Shown here piece by piece: positions 53,321 through 62,721 of a DNA stretch of 64,000 nucleotides. Under the pieces are notes generated by a model. That model had not been told where the DNA came from. It did no database searches and saw nothing but the letters and a program-made list of their open reading frames with translations. The DNA is taken from the NCBI GenBank assembly GCA_964564655.1, contig CAZMBO010000002.1, positions 1-64,000 on the forward strand, in the 5' to 3' direction. Each line of letters starts with the position of its first letter. Position 1 is the first letter of the stretch. This DNA is from UBA8687 sp964564655 (GTDB lineage: Bacteria; Nitrospinota; Nitrospinia; Nitrospinales; VA-1). The position numbers were made by a program, and so were the translations under genes.

Positions 53321-54937
53321 TTAATTCATTAGGTTTTGGAATCCTTCCAAGACTTGCAATTTTTTTAATATGGGATCCGAAGTAATCATTTGTTTCGATT
53401 TTGAATCAAGTTTTATTGCAATATCTATATTTTTCATTCCACTCCCCAAATCTCCTTTCATTACATATGACCTGGCAAGAAGTAACCGATGAGCTAGCAT
53501 GTTTTCGTGATTAGGGTGGATAACAAGTATCCGTTCTAGGATAGAAACCGCTCGATTGTATTTTTCTCTTTTAAAATTCACGGTAGCCATATTTAACAGG
53601 GTTGTTAGGTTTGACGGCTCCATTCTGAGAACCATCGAATAAATTCCTAATGCGCGCTGATACATTCCAAAATGAGCAAAAATCTCCCCTTTTCTATTCA
53701 GGGAGTTTACGGGGTTTATGAATAAAACATTTGGATTTAGAGGTAACTCATTATTGGGAGGGCTTGCGTTAGGAATTTCTGATAATGTTAATTTGGCTAT
53801 CCCTTGGGGATCTCCAAGGTCTCTGGCTTTTTCATAATATCCTTTTGCTTCTTCTAGCCTCCCACGGAGAACAGCAATATCTCCCCATTCCTGATAGCCG
53901 CGACTTTTTAATTGGTTGTCGTCTTTTGCAGTTTCAATAAATTGAGAAACTGCTTTTTCTGCTCTGTCCAACCTTAAAAATAAACTATACATGCCTACAA
54001 GAATTTCCTGCGTATTCAAGTTTTTAGGGTTTAGTTTTGCTGCAGTTTCAATTTCGATTAAGGCAAGACCAAATTTCTTATTCTGGTAAAGAGACTTTGA
54101 TCTACTCAAATGATATTGAGAAGGGACAACCTTTTTAGGCAGTTTTTGCGTTGCGTTTGTGTTTACATAATTCCTCAGAAGTTTAGCTGATTCTCTTTTA
54201 GGGTGTTGAACTCTCATATCTAAGATTTTGTTGATATATGTGTTGGCAAGTTTCTTGTTATCTTGAGTGGTATATAAATATGCTAGTTGGTATATAGCTT
54301 CTATGTTTTTTTCGTCAAGGGAAAGAGCTTTTTTGAAAGCTCTTTCTGCTTCTGTATTTTTATTTAGGTAAATAAAAACCATACCTTGTTCATAAGGGTA
54401 GGTTGGGTTTTTGGGATCCAGGTTTGCGGCTTGAGACAGTTCCTTTAGAGCAATTTTAGTGTTACCCATTGCTATTGAAGTTTGGGCATACTCATAATGC
54501 GCTAAAGGATTATTGTGATGCTGTTGGGCGGAAATGATGCAAGCCCTGTCAGAGGTTTTTGCATTACCGAGTGCCCTGTGGATCTGGCAAAAAGCAAAAT
54601 GCAAGGCCGGGTGTTGCCGCTCCATTCTAAATCCGACTAATAAAGTTTCTAAGGACTCCTTGATCACACCCTTTTCATATAGAACCATAGCTTTAAGGAT
54701 TAACGGTGAGGCTTCTTTAGGGAGTTCTTTGATTTTTTTATTTAATATCGAAAGCGCGGCGTCATATTCTTTTTCTTTTACCAAGTTTTGCACTTTTTGG
54801 TAATCACTGTCATTCCTTTCGTCTGACACCGAAAGTTCCCAGTGAGCTATGTCAGGACTCGGGTAGGTTGCCCAAGACAAATCAGTGAAAAAAATATTTA
54901 ACGAAAGAAATGAGATAAGAAAAACGAGATATACCAT
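53321..54937 (-). CDS. Exported TPR-repeat protein
   Basis: A 538-residue protein with a signal peptide or N-terminal anchor (residues 1-22) followed by tetratricopeptide repeats over most of its length. Clear repeats include NPLAHYEYAQTSIAMGN, NPTYPYEQGMVFIYLNK and NIEAIYQLAYLYTTQDN around residues 140-250, with more near 290-330 and 430-520. A Sel1-like unit, EEAKGYYEKARDLGDPQGI, lies near 365. Such proteins serve as assembly scaffolds in the periplasm, but the partner is unknown. It lies 25 bases downstream of the DUF1566 gene. Confidence 0.8.
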   Translation of the reverse strand: MVYLVFLISFLSLNIFFTDLSWATYPSPDIAHWELSVSDERNDSDYQKVQNLVKEKEYDAALSILNKKIKELPKEASPLILKAMVLYEKGVIKESLETLLVGFRMERQHPALHFAFCQIHRALGNAKTSDRACIISAQQHHNNPLAHYEYAQTSIAMGNTKIALKELSQAANLDPKNPTYPYEQGMVFIYLNKNTEAERAFKKALSLDEKNIEAIYQLAYLYTTQDNKKLANTYINKILDMRVQHPKRESAKLLRNYVNTNATQKLPKKVVPSQYHLSRSKSLYQNKKFGLALIEIETAAKLNPKNLNTQEILVGMYSLFLRLDRAEKAVSQFIETAKDDNQLKSRGYQEWGDIAVLRGRLEEAKGYYEKARDLGDPQGIAKLTLSEIPNASPPNNELPLNPNVLFINPVNSLNRKGEIFAHFGMYQRALGIYSMVLRMEPSNLTTLLNMATVNFKREKYNRAVSILERILVIHPNHENMLAHRLLLARSYVMKGDLGSGMKNIDIAIKLDSKSKQMITSDPILKKLQVLEGFQNLMN

Positions 54938-54962
54938 TTTATTGTTGCTATCCTGAAAAATA

Positions 54963-55490
54963 TTAACGATTGTTCAAATGTCCTCTAACCGCCCGTGTGG
55001 CCTTTCGAGAGCGGGAATTTCTATTTGCGCTAAAAGCATCGCCTGTGTTGAACACGACCCCGAAGGCGTTGTGCCTGCCATTTTCATCAGCAGACCACAA
55101 TGAGCCGCTGCCTTTCTTGCCAAATAGCGGATCGGTATGAATTTTCATTTCTCGACCCACTTGCGAACTATTTAGTTTGTCCGCATCGAAAAGAGTTTTT
55201 AATTGCCGAATTGTGGGATATTGCCAGTCAAAATAATTTGCAAACCCAGTTTCGTTTAAATTTTTTATATATGCTTTTGCTTCATACCAGTTGAGCCAAT
55301 GACCCGAATGTAAATAGGAATCATTTTTCATCCACATTAATCCGGTTTTAGAGTCGGAAATGGTTCCGTCTTTGTTGTCTGTGAATCGTTGGGTTTGTGA
55401 TGAGATTGATTCAGCATTGGATTTATTATTTATAGATGATCCTAAAAGAACAAGTGTTGCAAGGATCACCGTAGTCACTCTAAATTTCAT
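54963..55490 (-). CDS. Exported DUF1566 (Lcl C-terminal) domain protein
   Basis: A 175-residue protein: a signal peptide (VILATLVLLGSSI) and one DUF1566 domain. RFTDNKDGTISDSKTGLMWMK, truncated here to its parts, with WYEAKAYIKNLN and FDWQYPTIRQLKTLFD are the domain signature; GSLWSADENGRHNAFGVVF and RAVRG finish it. DUF1566 is related to fimbrial and C-type-lectin-like folds and is often found on surface proteins. It lies 18 bases downstream of gatB on the same strand. Confidence 0.8.
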   Translation of the reverse strand: MKFRVTTVILATLVLLGSSINNKSNAESISSQTQRFTDNKDGTISDSKTGLMWMKNDSYLHSGHWLNWYEAKAYIKNLNETGFANYFDWQYPTIRQLKTLFDADKLNSSQVGREMKIHTDPLFGKKGSGSLWSADENGRHNAFGVVFNTGDAFSANRNSRSRKATRAVRGHLNNR

Positions 55491-55508
55491 AATAAAATAT
55501 TCTTAAAT

Positions 55509-56951
55509 TCACATCCCTGATATTTTTTCTTTAAGGAGTTTGTTTACGGTTCCTGGGTTTGCCTTGCCTTTGCTTGCCTTCATTACTTGTCCAACAAGAA
55601 AGCCTAAAACTTTTTCCTTGCCTCCTTTATATTCATCCACCTGACTTAGGTTGGCTTGCAAGACTCCTTCTACCATTTTGTCAATGGCCTTATCATCGGT
55701 TATTTGTTTGAGTCCTTTTTCGTCTACAATAGTTATAGGTTCTTTTCCCGTTTGATACATTTCTTCAAAGACAGATTTGGCGATGTTGCCACTAATAACA
55801 CCCTCGTCAATCAATTTGAGCAAATTTACCAGCGCACTAGGAGAAACTGGACATTCGCTGATTACCTGATTGCTTTTATTTAATTCTCGCAATAAGTCTC
55901 CCATTATCCAGTTGCTAATTATTTTTGGTTTGGAAAACAGTGAAGTGCATTTTTCGAAATAATTGGCCAATTCTCTGGAAGAGGTTAGAACTCCAGCGTC
56001 GTATTCGGGGAGGCTATATTCTATTGCAAACCGTTCTCGTTTCTGTTCTGGTAGTTCTGGGATTGTTTTTTTAATTTCTTCTACCCAAGCTTCATCGAGA
56101 ACGACCGGGACTAGGTCGGGATCAGGAAAATAACGGTAGTCGTGAGCTTCCTCCTTACTTCTCATTGAGAAAGTTTCTCCGCGATCAGAATCATACAGTC
56201 GGGTTTCCTGAATTACTTGGTCGCCTTGATCCAGAATGCGGGTTTGTCGGTCTACTTCATACTCTATTGCTTTTTGGACAAATTTAAAGGAGTTTAAATT
56301 CTTTAGTTCAGTGCGAGTTCCAAACTCCTTTTGTCCTTTGGGGCGGAGCGAGATGTTAGCATCACAGCGCAAGCTTCCTTCTTCCATATTGCAATCGCTT
56401 ACCTGGGTGTATTCCAGGATTGATTTTAATTCACCCAGATAAGCCCGTGCTTCTTCTGGAGACCTTAATTCTGGCTCACTAACCACTTCGCAAAGCGGAA
56501 CTCCTGTGCGGTTAAAGTCTACATAGCTTTTTCCTGGATTCCCCAAATTTTCCCCATGAATTAATTTTCCGGCATCTTCTTCCATATGGATGCGGGTCAA
56601 TCCGATTCTTTTTTTGATTCCGTTTATATAAATATTAATATACCCGTTCACTCCTAAAGGTTCTTCAAATTGCGATATTTGATATCCTTTTGGTAGATCG
56701 GGGTAGAAATAATTTTTTCGAGCAAAACGATTCATAGGCGCAATTGTACAATGAGTTGCCAAGCAGGCCTTCATAGCCGATTCCAGAAACTGTTTGTTTA
56801 AAACAGGGAGCACTCCTGGCATGCCCAAGCAAATAGGGCAAGTATTAGCATTGGGTGGTTTTCCGAATTCTGTGGAACATGAACAGAATATTTTTGTTTT
56901 AGTATTTATCTGGACATGCACCTCCAGTCCAATTACAGTTTCATATTTCAT
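55509..56951 (-). CDS. gatB: Aspartyl/glutamyl-tRNA(Asn/Gln) amidotransferase subunit B
   Basis: Kinase/amidase subunit of the GatCAB complex, which turns Glu-tRNA(Gln) or Asp-tRNA(Asn) into the amide form. The 480-residue protein shows YETVIGLEVHVQI, the zinc-type cysteines CSCSTEFG and NTCPICLGMPG, the DFNRTGVPLCEVVSEPE motif and the C-terminal YqeY-like tail domain. gatA and gatC are not nearby. Confidence 0.95.
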   Translation of the reverse strand: MKYETVIGLEVHVQINTKTKIFCSCSTEFGKPPNANTCPICLGMPGVLPVLNKQFLESAMKACLATHCTIAPMNRFARKNYFYPDLPKGYQISQFEEPLGVNGYINIYINGIKKRIGLTRIHMEEDAGKLIHGENLGNPGKSYVDFNRTGVPLCEVVSEPELRSPEEARAYLGELKSILEYTQVSDCNMEEGSLRCDANISLRPKGQKEFGTRTELKNLNSFKFVQKAIEYEVDRQTRILDQGDQVIQETRLYDSDRGETFSMRSKEEAHDYRYFPDPDLVPVVLDEAWVEEIKKTIPELPEQKRERFAIEYSLPEYDAGVLTSSRELANYFEKCTSLFSKPKIISNWIMGDLLRELNKSNQVISECPVSPSALVNLLKLIDEGVISGNIAKSVFEEMYQTGKEPITIVDEKGLKQITDDKAIDKMVEGVLQANLSQVDEYKGGKEKVLGFLVGQVMKASKGKANPGTVNKLLKEKISGM

Positions 56952-57035
56952 AGTTATATTTCAATACTAGGGAGCCTGTTTTTTGATGTGATTCTGATTT
57001 TAATCACTCGCAGGACTGTGCGTCAAGCTTTGTCC

Positions 57036-57776
57036 TCAGTGTGCCGTGAAACCTCCATCAACTGGGAGTGTGATCCCGGTTACAAAGGAAGATTCATCGC
57101 TTGCTAAGTATAGGCAGGCATTTGCGACATCTTCCGGCTTGCCAAATCGACCTATTGGGTATTCTTTGCTCCATTCCTTCATTAAGTCCGCATCTTTCAT
57201 TAGGTCCGCTGTCATATCAGTAGCAATCAATCCTGGACAAATAGAATTTGAACGAATGCCGGACGCACCATATTCTACAGCTATAGAACGGCTAAACTGA
57301 TTCAGGGCTCCTTTGGAAACATTATAGGCTGCGACTTGAGGCACCGCGATGAGGCCGAGGATAGAACTGATATGGATGATGCTGCCATATTTCTGAGATA
57401 GCATTGCGGGTAGAACCCGTCGTGTGAGCTGGAAGACAGACCGGATATTAATATCCATAATTTCATCCCATTGCGAATCTGAAATTTCGTGTAAAGGGGA
57501 ACCGTTAAATAGGCCCGCATTGTTTACAAGAATATCAATTTTTTGAAAATTATGTAGAGTTTCGTTAATGAGCTGGTCAAGGTCGTCATTATTTGTCATA
57601 TCCCCCTGAACAATAATTGCCGATTCACCCAATTTTTCGACTGCTTTTTCGAGTTTTTCCTTTCGACGACCAAATAAAATTATTTTTGCACCTTCTTGAT
57701 AGAAGGCGTGTGCGGTTGCCAATCCGATTCCGGTACCGCCTCCTGTAATGATCGCTGTTTTATCTTTTAATCTCAT
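57036..57776 (-). CDS. Short-chain dehydrogenase/reductase
   Basis: A classical SDR of 246 residues. The cofactor motif is GGGTGIGLATA near residue 12, then NNAG near 87, catalytic Ser in IIHISSIL and YNVSK near 153. The C-terminal DGGFTAH tail is FabG-like. An Arg at the end of the second strand (FGRRKEK) suggests NADP(H). The substrate is not known. It lies 84 bases upstream of gatB on the same strand. Confidence 0.85.
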   Translation of the reverse strand: MRLKDKTAIITGGGTGIGLATAHAFYQEGAKIILFGRRKEKLEKAVEKLGESAIIVQGDMTNNDDLDQLINETLHNFQKIDILVNNAGLFNGSPLHEISDSQWDEIMDINIRSVFQLTRRVLPAMLSQKYGSIIHISSILGLIAVPQVAAYNVSKGALNQFSRSIAVEYGASGIRSNSICPGLIATDMTADLMKDADLMKEWSKEYPIGRFGKPEDVANACLYLASDESSFVTGITLPVDGGFTAH

Positions 57777-57906
57777 TCTTCAAGTTTTAAAATGGGGTGT
57801 CCAAAATGTATAATAACCTAAGTCCTGATGAGTTTTGCCTGTCTTTACCCTAGGCAACAATATTTTACCGATTGAAAAGGTTTTTTAACCTCGAGCATAG
57901 CAAATT

Positions 57907-58152
57907 ATGAAATACGTTTATTTTGGGTTTGGAGGTTTTATTGGTTTTATTTGTGGTGTCGCCATAAACCTTATTTTTTATTTGTTGGATCAATCTGGAA
58001 TAAAATTTGCCGCTTATCTTATCAAAAGCTTCGGATTTTTTGGGGAATATATTCTTGAGCTTATCAACGCCTTGCCCTTGTTGGGAGCTGTATTAGGAAT
58101 TATATTGGTGAAATATCTGTTTGGTCGCGAATTAGATGAAGAAAGGAACTGA
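57907..58152 (+). CDS. Small membrane protein
   Basis: I do not recognise this 81-residue protein. It has two long hydrophobic helices (about 4-30 and 52-73) and a charged C-terminus (GRELDEERN). Glycine-rich FGFGGFIGFICG at the start suggests close helix packing. The protein-like composition supports a real gene, but no clear ribosome site is seen. It precedes another small gene and a two-component system. Confidence 0.5.
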   Translation: MKYVYFGFGGFIGFICGVAINLIFYLLDQSGIKFAAYLIKSFGFFGEYILELINALPLLGAVLGIILVKYLFGRELDEERN

Positions 58153-58238
58153 CCATCAGGTTATGAAGATATGAAATAGAACCCCTTGCCAGAACTGGTA
58201 GTGTTAAAATGTCCCAGGTAATATGTTTAAGGATGAGA

Positions 58239-58445
58239 ATGAATAAAAAATTCAATGACAACCTATTAAAGGCACTGGAAACCTCCCAAGAGGCAGTAAA
58301 AGTTTGCAAGCAGGCTATGATTGATGCCAACGATGAAAGTTGTCGTGCCATGTACTCCGCGATTCAAAAAGATTGTGAGAAGCATATTCAAATGCTCAAA
58401 GGAGAAATTGAGCTACATAAAGTCCAGAAAAAATGGGAAGAATAA
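58239..58445 (+). CDS. Small helical protein upstream of a two-component system
   Basis: A 68-residue, entirely helical protein with two cysteines (VKVCKQAM and ESCRAMY) and a third in KDCEKH. The spacing is reminiscent of small four-helix or ferritin-like bundles, but no family is certain. I chose the ATG at 58239 because AGGA (58230-58233) is 5 bases upstream; longer starts exist at 58209 and 58233. The stop codon directly abuts the response-regulator start, so it is probably cotranscribed with it. Confidence 0.6.
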   Translation: MNKKFNDNLLKALETSQEAVKVCKQAMIDANDESCRAMYSAIQKDCEKHIQMLKGEIELHKVQKKWEE

Positions 58446-59114
58446 ATGCGTATTCTAATTATTGAAGATGAAAAAAAAGTTGCTGCATTTATTAAAAAAG
58501 GTTTGGAAGAGGAAACCTATGCAGTAGACATTGCCACCGATGGTGAAGAAGGACTTTATCTTGGGGAGCAAAATCAGTATGATTTAATTATACTGGATTT
58601 AATGCTTCCTAAAATTAACGGACTGGATATTTTATCCAGCTTGAGGTCGCAAAATATTGAAACTCCTATCTTACTCCTTACCGCAAAAGATTCAGTTGAA
58701 GATAAAGTTGAAGGTTTGAACCAGGGAGCTGATGATTATTTAACAAAACCCTTTGCCTTTTCCGAACTTCTCGCGAGAATCCGGGTGCTTTTACGCCGAG
58801 GAAAAGCGGAGTCTAAAACCACATTGGAAATCGCAGATTTAACCTTAAACCTGGTTAGCCATAAAGTCAGTAGGGGGAATGAGGAAATCGAATTGACGGG
58901 AAAGGAGTATAGCTTGCTTGAATATTTTATGCGCAATCAGGAGAAGGTGTTGACCCGAACCATGATTGCCGAGCATGTCTGGGACTATAACTTTGATACT
59001 TTTACTAATGTCATTGATGTTTATGTCAATCATCTCCGGAAAAAAATTGATAAGAATTTCTCCACCAAACTCTTGCATACCTTACGGGGAGTTGGATATG
59101 TGATGAAAGTATAG
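58446..59114 (+). CDS. OmpR/PhoB-family response regulator
   Basis: A 222-residue transcription regulator. The receiver domain has the acidic pair near residue 7, the phosphoacceptor in LIILDLMLPKING (D51) and the KPF motif near 101. The C-terminal winged-helix domain (about 128-220) includes LTGKEYSLLEYFMRNQEKVL and VYVNHLRKKID. It is followed 2 bases later by its sensor kinase. Similarity in style to CusR-type regulators hints at metal or envelope stress, but this is not shown. Confidence 0.93.
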   Translation: MRILIIEDEKKVAAFIKKGLEEETYAVDIATDGEEGLYLGEQNQYDLIILDLMLPKINGLDILSSLRSQNIETPILLLTAKDSVEDKVEGLNQGADDYLTKPFAFSELLARIRVLLRRGKAESKTTLEIADLTLNLVSHKVSRGNEEIELTGKEYSLLEYFMRNQEKVLTRTMIAEHVWDYNFDTFTNVIDVYVNHLRKKIDKNFSTKLLHTLRGVGYVMKV

Positions 59115-59116
59115 TT

Positions 59117-60571
59117 ATGGCCTTCAAATCCATTCGCTCTAGGCTGACTGCCTTGTCCATTCGCTCTAGGCTGACTGCCTGGTATGTAATTCTGTTAGCC
59201 ATTATCTTAATTTTATTCAGCGTACTTCTTAATTATTTTCTCTCCAAACGACTTTATGAAAGCGTAGACAATTCCCTGACCGTATCCGCCACCGTTGTCT
59301 CTACTTCAGCAACTATGAGGTTGACAAGCTCCTCCCCCTTGCCAGGGTTGAATGAGTTTTTTGACCAATTTTTAAGAGAGGGTAACCTGAACAAGTTTTA
59401 TCGGATTTATGATGGTTCGGGGAGTGTAGGCTCACGTTCTAGCAACATCAGTGCTTCTCAGTTCCCGTTATCAGGAACTGCTTATGCCGATGCTTTAAAA
59501 GGAAAAAATAGTTATGAGACTTTTAAGGTGGGGGGGAAGCACCCTATCCGTGTAATTACCATGCCCGTTATGGTGAATGATAAATTGGTTAACCTGGTCC
59601 AAGTTGGCACCTCCTTGCAAGCGGTTCAGGAAACTTTGGGAAATTTGAAAATATTTTTGTTTACTGCTGTTCCATCTGTCTTGATTTTTGCAGCATTATT
59701 TGCCCGATTCATGGCAAGGCGAGCATTGAAACCAATTTCTAGAATCATCGATACGGCCAGAGATATTGGTCAAGGCCAAGAGTTGAGCAAACGAATTCCT
59801 GTGTTGAAAATAAAAGATGAACTGGGACAACTGGCTTTGACGTTCAATGAAATGATGAATCGTTTGGAAAATTCTTTTAAGCAGGTGCGCCAGTTTAGCA
59901 GTGATGCCTCCCATGAACTTAGAACGCCACTCACTGTTTTAAAGGGCCAGAATGAATTGATTTTGAGCAAATCAAGAAAGCCGAAAGAATACCAGGAAGT
60001 CATCTCCAGCAACTTGGAAGAGATCAATTATATGTCCAAAGTCCTTGAGGACCTTTTCTTGCTTTCCAAATCAGATGAGAATCAAGTCAGCCTCAATTGC
60101 AACCAGTTTAATTTAAAACCGTTGGTTGAAGAAGTTTGTAAGCATGCGGAAGTTCTGGCGGAAGAAAAAAATATAAAGATTATTATTGCTTTCTTGGAAG
60201 CTGTTCAGGTTAAAGGTGATGAGGTGCGATTACGGCAAATGTCCTGGAACATCCTGCAAAACGGAATCAAGTATACGCAATGTGGTGGAGAGGTAAAAGT
60301 GTCACTTCAAAATGACGGGGAATTTGCTTTGATGACTATTCAAGATACAGGAATAGGAATTCCTGAAGAAGATTTAGGCTTCATCTTTAATAGGTTTTAC
60401 AGAGTTGATAAGGCACGCTCTCGGGATGAAGGTGGTAGCGGATTGGGATTGAGTATATGCAGACAAATCGCTGAAGCGCATAAAGGGACAATCGAAGTAG
60501 AAAGTAAGCTGGGTGTTGGCACCCGATTTAAAATCCGAATTCCATTAATACCAAATGATGAGTCCCTTTGA
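59117..60571 (+). CDS. Membrane sensor histidine kinase (HAMP, HisKA, HATPase)
   Basis: A 484-residue kinase paired with the upstream regulator. It has a membrane helix (about 24-46), a periplasmic sensor of roughly 125 residues, a second helix (about 175-195), a HAMP domain (RRALKPISRIIDTARDIG), the phosphoacceptor in SSDASHELRTPLTVLKGQ, and the N, G1, F and G2 boxes (NILQNGIKYT, IQDTGIGIPEEDL, NRFYRVDKARS, GSGLGLSI). The extreme N-terminus contains a 9-residue in-frame duplication (SIRSRLTAL then SIRSRLTAW). The signal it detects is unknown. Confidence 0.92.
   Translation: MAFKSIRSRLTALSIRSRLTAWYVILLAIILILFSVLLNYFLSKRLYESVDNSLTVSATVVSTSATMRLTSSSPLPGLNEFFDQFLREGNLNKFYRIYDGSGSVGSRSSNISASQFPLSGTAYADALKGKNSYETFKVGGKHPIRVITMPVMVNDKLVNLVQVGTSLQAVQETLGNLKIFLFTAVPSVLIFAALFARFMARRALKPISRIIDTARDIGQGQELSKRIPVLKIKDELGQLALTFNEMMNRLENSFKQVRQFSSDASHELRTPLTVLKGQNELILSKSRKPKEYQEVISSNLEEINYMSKVLEDLFLLSKSDENQVSLNCNQFNLKPLVEEVCKHAEVLAEEKNIKIIIAFLEAVQVKGDEVRLRQMSWNILQNGIKYTQCGGEVKVSLQNDGEFALMTIQDTGIGIPEEDLGFIFNRFYRVDKARSRDEGGSGLGLSICRQIAEAHKGTIEVESKLGVGTRFKIRIPLIPNDESL
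59129..59182 (+). repeat. 27-bp tandem duplication in the kinase gene
   Basis: Two adjacent 27-base units (59129-59155 and 59156-59182) differ at only one position, next to last. They encode a repeated nine residues before the first membrane helix and keep the frame. The near identity suggests a recent slippage event. Confidence 0.9.
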
Positions 60572-60576
60572 ATTGG

Positions 60577-62091
60577 TTAGTTGTTTAGCTGGATTATAAC
60601 GTTTTTTACTTGAGTGTAGTTTTCGAGGGCATGGATTCCCATTTCTCTACCAAAACCACTCCTTTTATAACCACCGAAAGGTGCTGCAGCATCAAAGATG
60701 TTGTGACAATTTACCCATACCGTTCCCGCTTTTAATCCTTTGGCGACTTTGTGAGCCTTATTAATATCTTTTGTCCACACACTGGCTGCAAGGCCATACT
60801 CGGTATCATTGCCTCTTGCGATAACGCTATCAATGTCTTCAAAAGGGGCAGCAACGACTACCGGACCAAAAATTTCTTCTTTTACAATTTTCATTTTCTG
60901 ATCCACATTTTCAAACACAGTTGGCTCCACGTAAAAGCCTTTTTCCAGGTTTCCTCCAATAGCTTTGCCACCGGTTAATGTGCTGGCACCAGCGATTTCA
61001 CCGGAACGGATGTAGTTCAAAACCTTTTCCTGTTGTTCACGTGAAACCAGAGGACCCATATTGGTATCAGCGCACATTCCCGGACCTACTTTGATATTTT
61101 TAGCCTGATCAGCGACACGTTCTATCACATCAGAATAAATATCCTTGTGCAAAAGGAGACGTGAGCCCGCGCAACAGCATTGACCCTGATTAAAGAAAAT
61201 GGCGCCTGCAACTCCCTGTGCTGCGATGTCAAGATCAGCATCAGGAAAAACTATGCTGGGAGACTTTCCACCCAACTCGAGTGACACACGCTTTAAATTA
61301 GCAGCTGAGGCTTTAACAATTTCGTGTCCTACTTCTGTACTTCCAGTAAAGGCCACCTTGTCAACATCCATATGATCTGCCAAATAAGAACCTGCATCAC
61401 CAAAACCAGTAACAATGTTGACGACTCCATCGGGAAAACCAGCTTCAGCAAACAGGTCAGCTAGGTGAAGCGCTGAAAGTGGCGTTTGTTCAGCTGGTTT
61501 TAATACTACGCAATTACCTGCTGCTAAAGCGACCCCTAGTTTCCAGGCAGCCATTAATAGGGGGAAGTTCCATGGAATGATTTGTCCCACAACCCCCATC
61601 GGTTCCCGGAGAGTGAAATCAAGAAACTCTGCGCCCGGGGCATAAGGAACGCTGATATCAATGGATTCCCCGTGAATTTTGCTTGCCATTCCGGCGTAAT
61701 AGCGAAAATGGTCAATGACGAGAGGGACATCTGCAGCGCGGGCAATTGCCAGTGGCTTGCCGTTATCTAATGTTTCAAGTTGCGCAAATTCTTCTGTTCG
61801 CGCTTCAATCAGGTCAGCTAATTTCCAGATAAGTTTGCCTCGTTCTGATACAGTAATCTTTCTCCATGGACCGTTTTCGAAAGCGTTTCGTGCAGCTTTA
61901 ACGGCCAGATTGATATCTTCCTTCCCACCTTTTGGAACACGAGTCAAAATGGCATTTGTGGAAGGATCAGCAACTTCAAATGTTTCACCACTGATGGCAT
62001 CGATACGTTTACCATTTATCAATAATTTTTGTGGTTTTGAAAGAAAATCTTTAACTGGTGATATCGGTTCGGGAATGGTTACTGTATCCAT
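60577..62091 (-). CDS. NAD(P)-dependent aldehyde dehydrogenase
   Basis: A 504-residue aldehyde dehydrogenase that oxidises an aldehyde to the acid. The fold motifs IIPWNFPLLMAAWKLGVALA, FTGSTEVGHEIVKA, SLELGGKSPSIVF (catalytic Glu) and FFNQGQCCCAGSRLL (nucleophilic Cys near 305) are intact, as is EEIFGPVVV. It most resembles the ALDH1/2-betaine aldehyde group; the substrate cannot be told. It is single and convergent with the histidine kinase gene, 5 bases apart. Confidence 0.92.
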   Translation of the reverse strand: MDTVTIPEPISPVKDFLSKPQKLLINGKRIDAISGETFEVADPSTNAILTRVPKGGKEDINLAVKAARNAFENGPWRKITVSERGKLIWKLADLIEARTEEFAQLETLDNGKPLAIARAADVPLVIDHFRYYAGMASKIHGESIDISVPYAPGAEFLDFTLREPMGVVGQIIPWNFPLLMAAWKLGVALAAGNCVVLKPAEQTPLSALHLADLFAEAGFPDGVVNIVTGFGDAGSYLADHMDVDKVAFTGSTEVGHEIVKASAANLKRVSLELGGKSPSIVFPDADLDIAAQGVAGAIFFNQGQCCCAGSRLLLHKDIYSDVIERVADQAKNIKVGPGMCADTNMGPLVSREQQEKVLNYIRSGEIAGASTLTGGKAIGGNLEKGFYVEPTVFENVDQKMKIVKEEIFGPVVVAAPFEDIDSVIARGNDTEYGLAASVWTKDINKAHKVAKGLKAGTVWVNCHNIFDAAAPFGGYKRSGFGREMGIHALENYTQVKNVIIQLNN

Positions 62092-62223
62092 TGCTGTCTC
62101 CTGATAAAACTTTTTATTAGATTTAGCTTTAAGGTAAACCCTTATAATTATTTGTCGATGCTTTAATTATTATCCAAGACTACAATGAAATGAAAGATAT
62201 TTTTATATTTTTTTATAGAAGAG

Positions 62224-62323
62224 NNNNNNNNNNNNNNNNNNNNNNNNNNNNNNNNNNNNNNNNNNNNNNNNNNNNNNNNNNNNNNNNNNNNNNNNNNNNN
62301 NNNNNNNNNNNNNNNNNNNNNNN
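62224..62323. other. Assembly gap (100 N)
   Basis: Unknown bases that remove the C-terminal part of the SH3 protein. The flanks do not share sequence, so the size of the missing part is uncertain. Confidence 0.98.
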
Positions 62324-62569
62324 ATGAACCCAGTAAATATCACCATCGACATCTTGTATTCTTTTCCAGGCACCTTTAACGCCCAGTTGTTTGAATGGCA
62401 TGTATTTGAAAACCTCCCATAATTTTTCGTGGTTGGTTCCCGGTCCCTTTCTTAAATTAGCCCTTTTATTTTTTATGCATAAGGCTTCAGAGTTTTGGGG
62501 AGTAAAGCCCCAGAAGGTTTGGGCCAAAATAATTAGGAAAAATAAAAAAGGTAATTTAATTTTTAACAT
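62324..62569 (-). CDS. Exported bacterial SH3 domain protein, C-terminus in gap
   Basis: An N-terminal fragment of 82 residues: a signal peptide (FLFFLIILAQTFWGF, cleavage near residue 28) and most of a bacterial SH3 domain (NKRANLRKGPGTNHEKLWEV, AWKRIQDVDGDIYWVH). Such proteins usually have two SH3 domains and lie in the periplasm, binding peptidoglycan or protein partners. The frame enters the N-run at 62323; bases after the gap (62213-62223) give a possible stop but cannot be trusted. Confidence 0.75.
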
Positions 62570-62721
62570 GGTTTAAAGAAGGGTGTGAAACGATTTAAAA
62601 ACTAATAGAAAAAATCGATTGCATTATCTTTATGTAGCATATCAAATTATTATTTAGGCATCTTCTTTTTTTTCTTTTCTAATTAGGATATAAGTTTGGT
62701 GATGGAATTTTTTAAATTAAA

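Noticed and set aside
57827..57857. TTGCCT...AGGCAA hairpin upstream of the small membrane protein
   Set aside because: A 6-bp stem with an 11-base loop and no U-run; could arise by chance in this AT-rich spacer.
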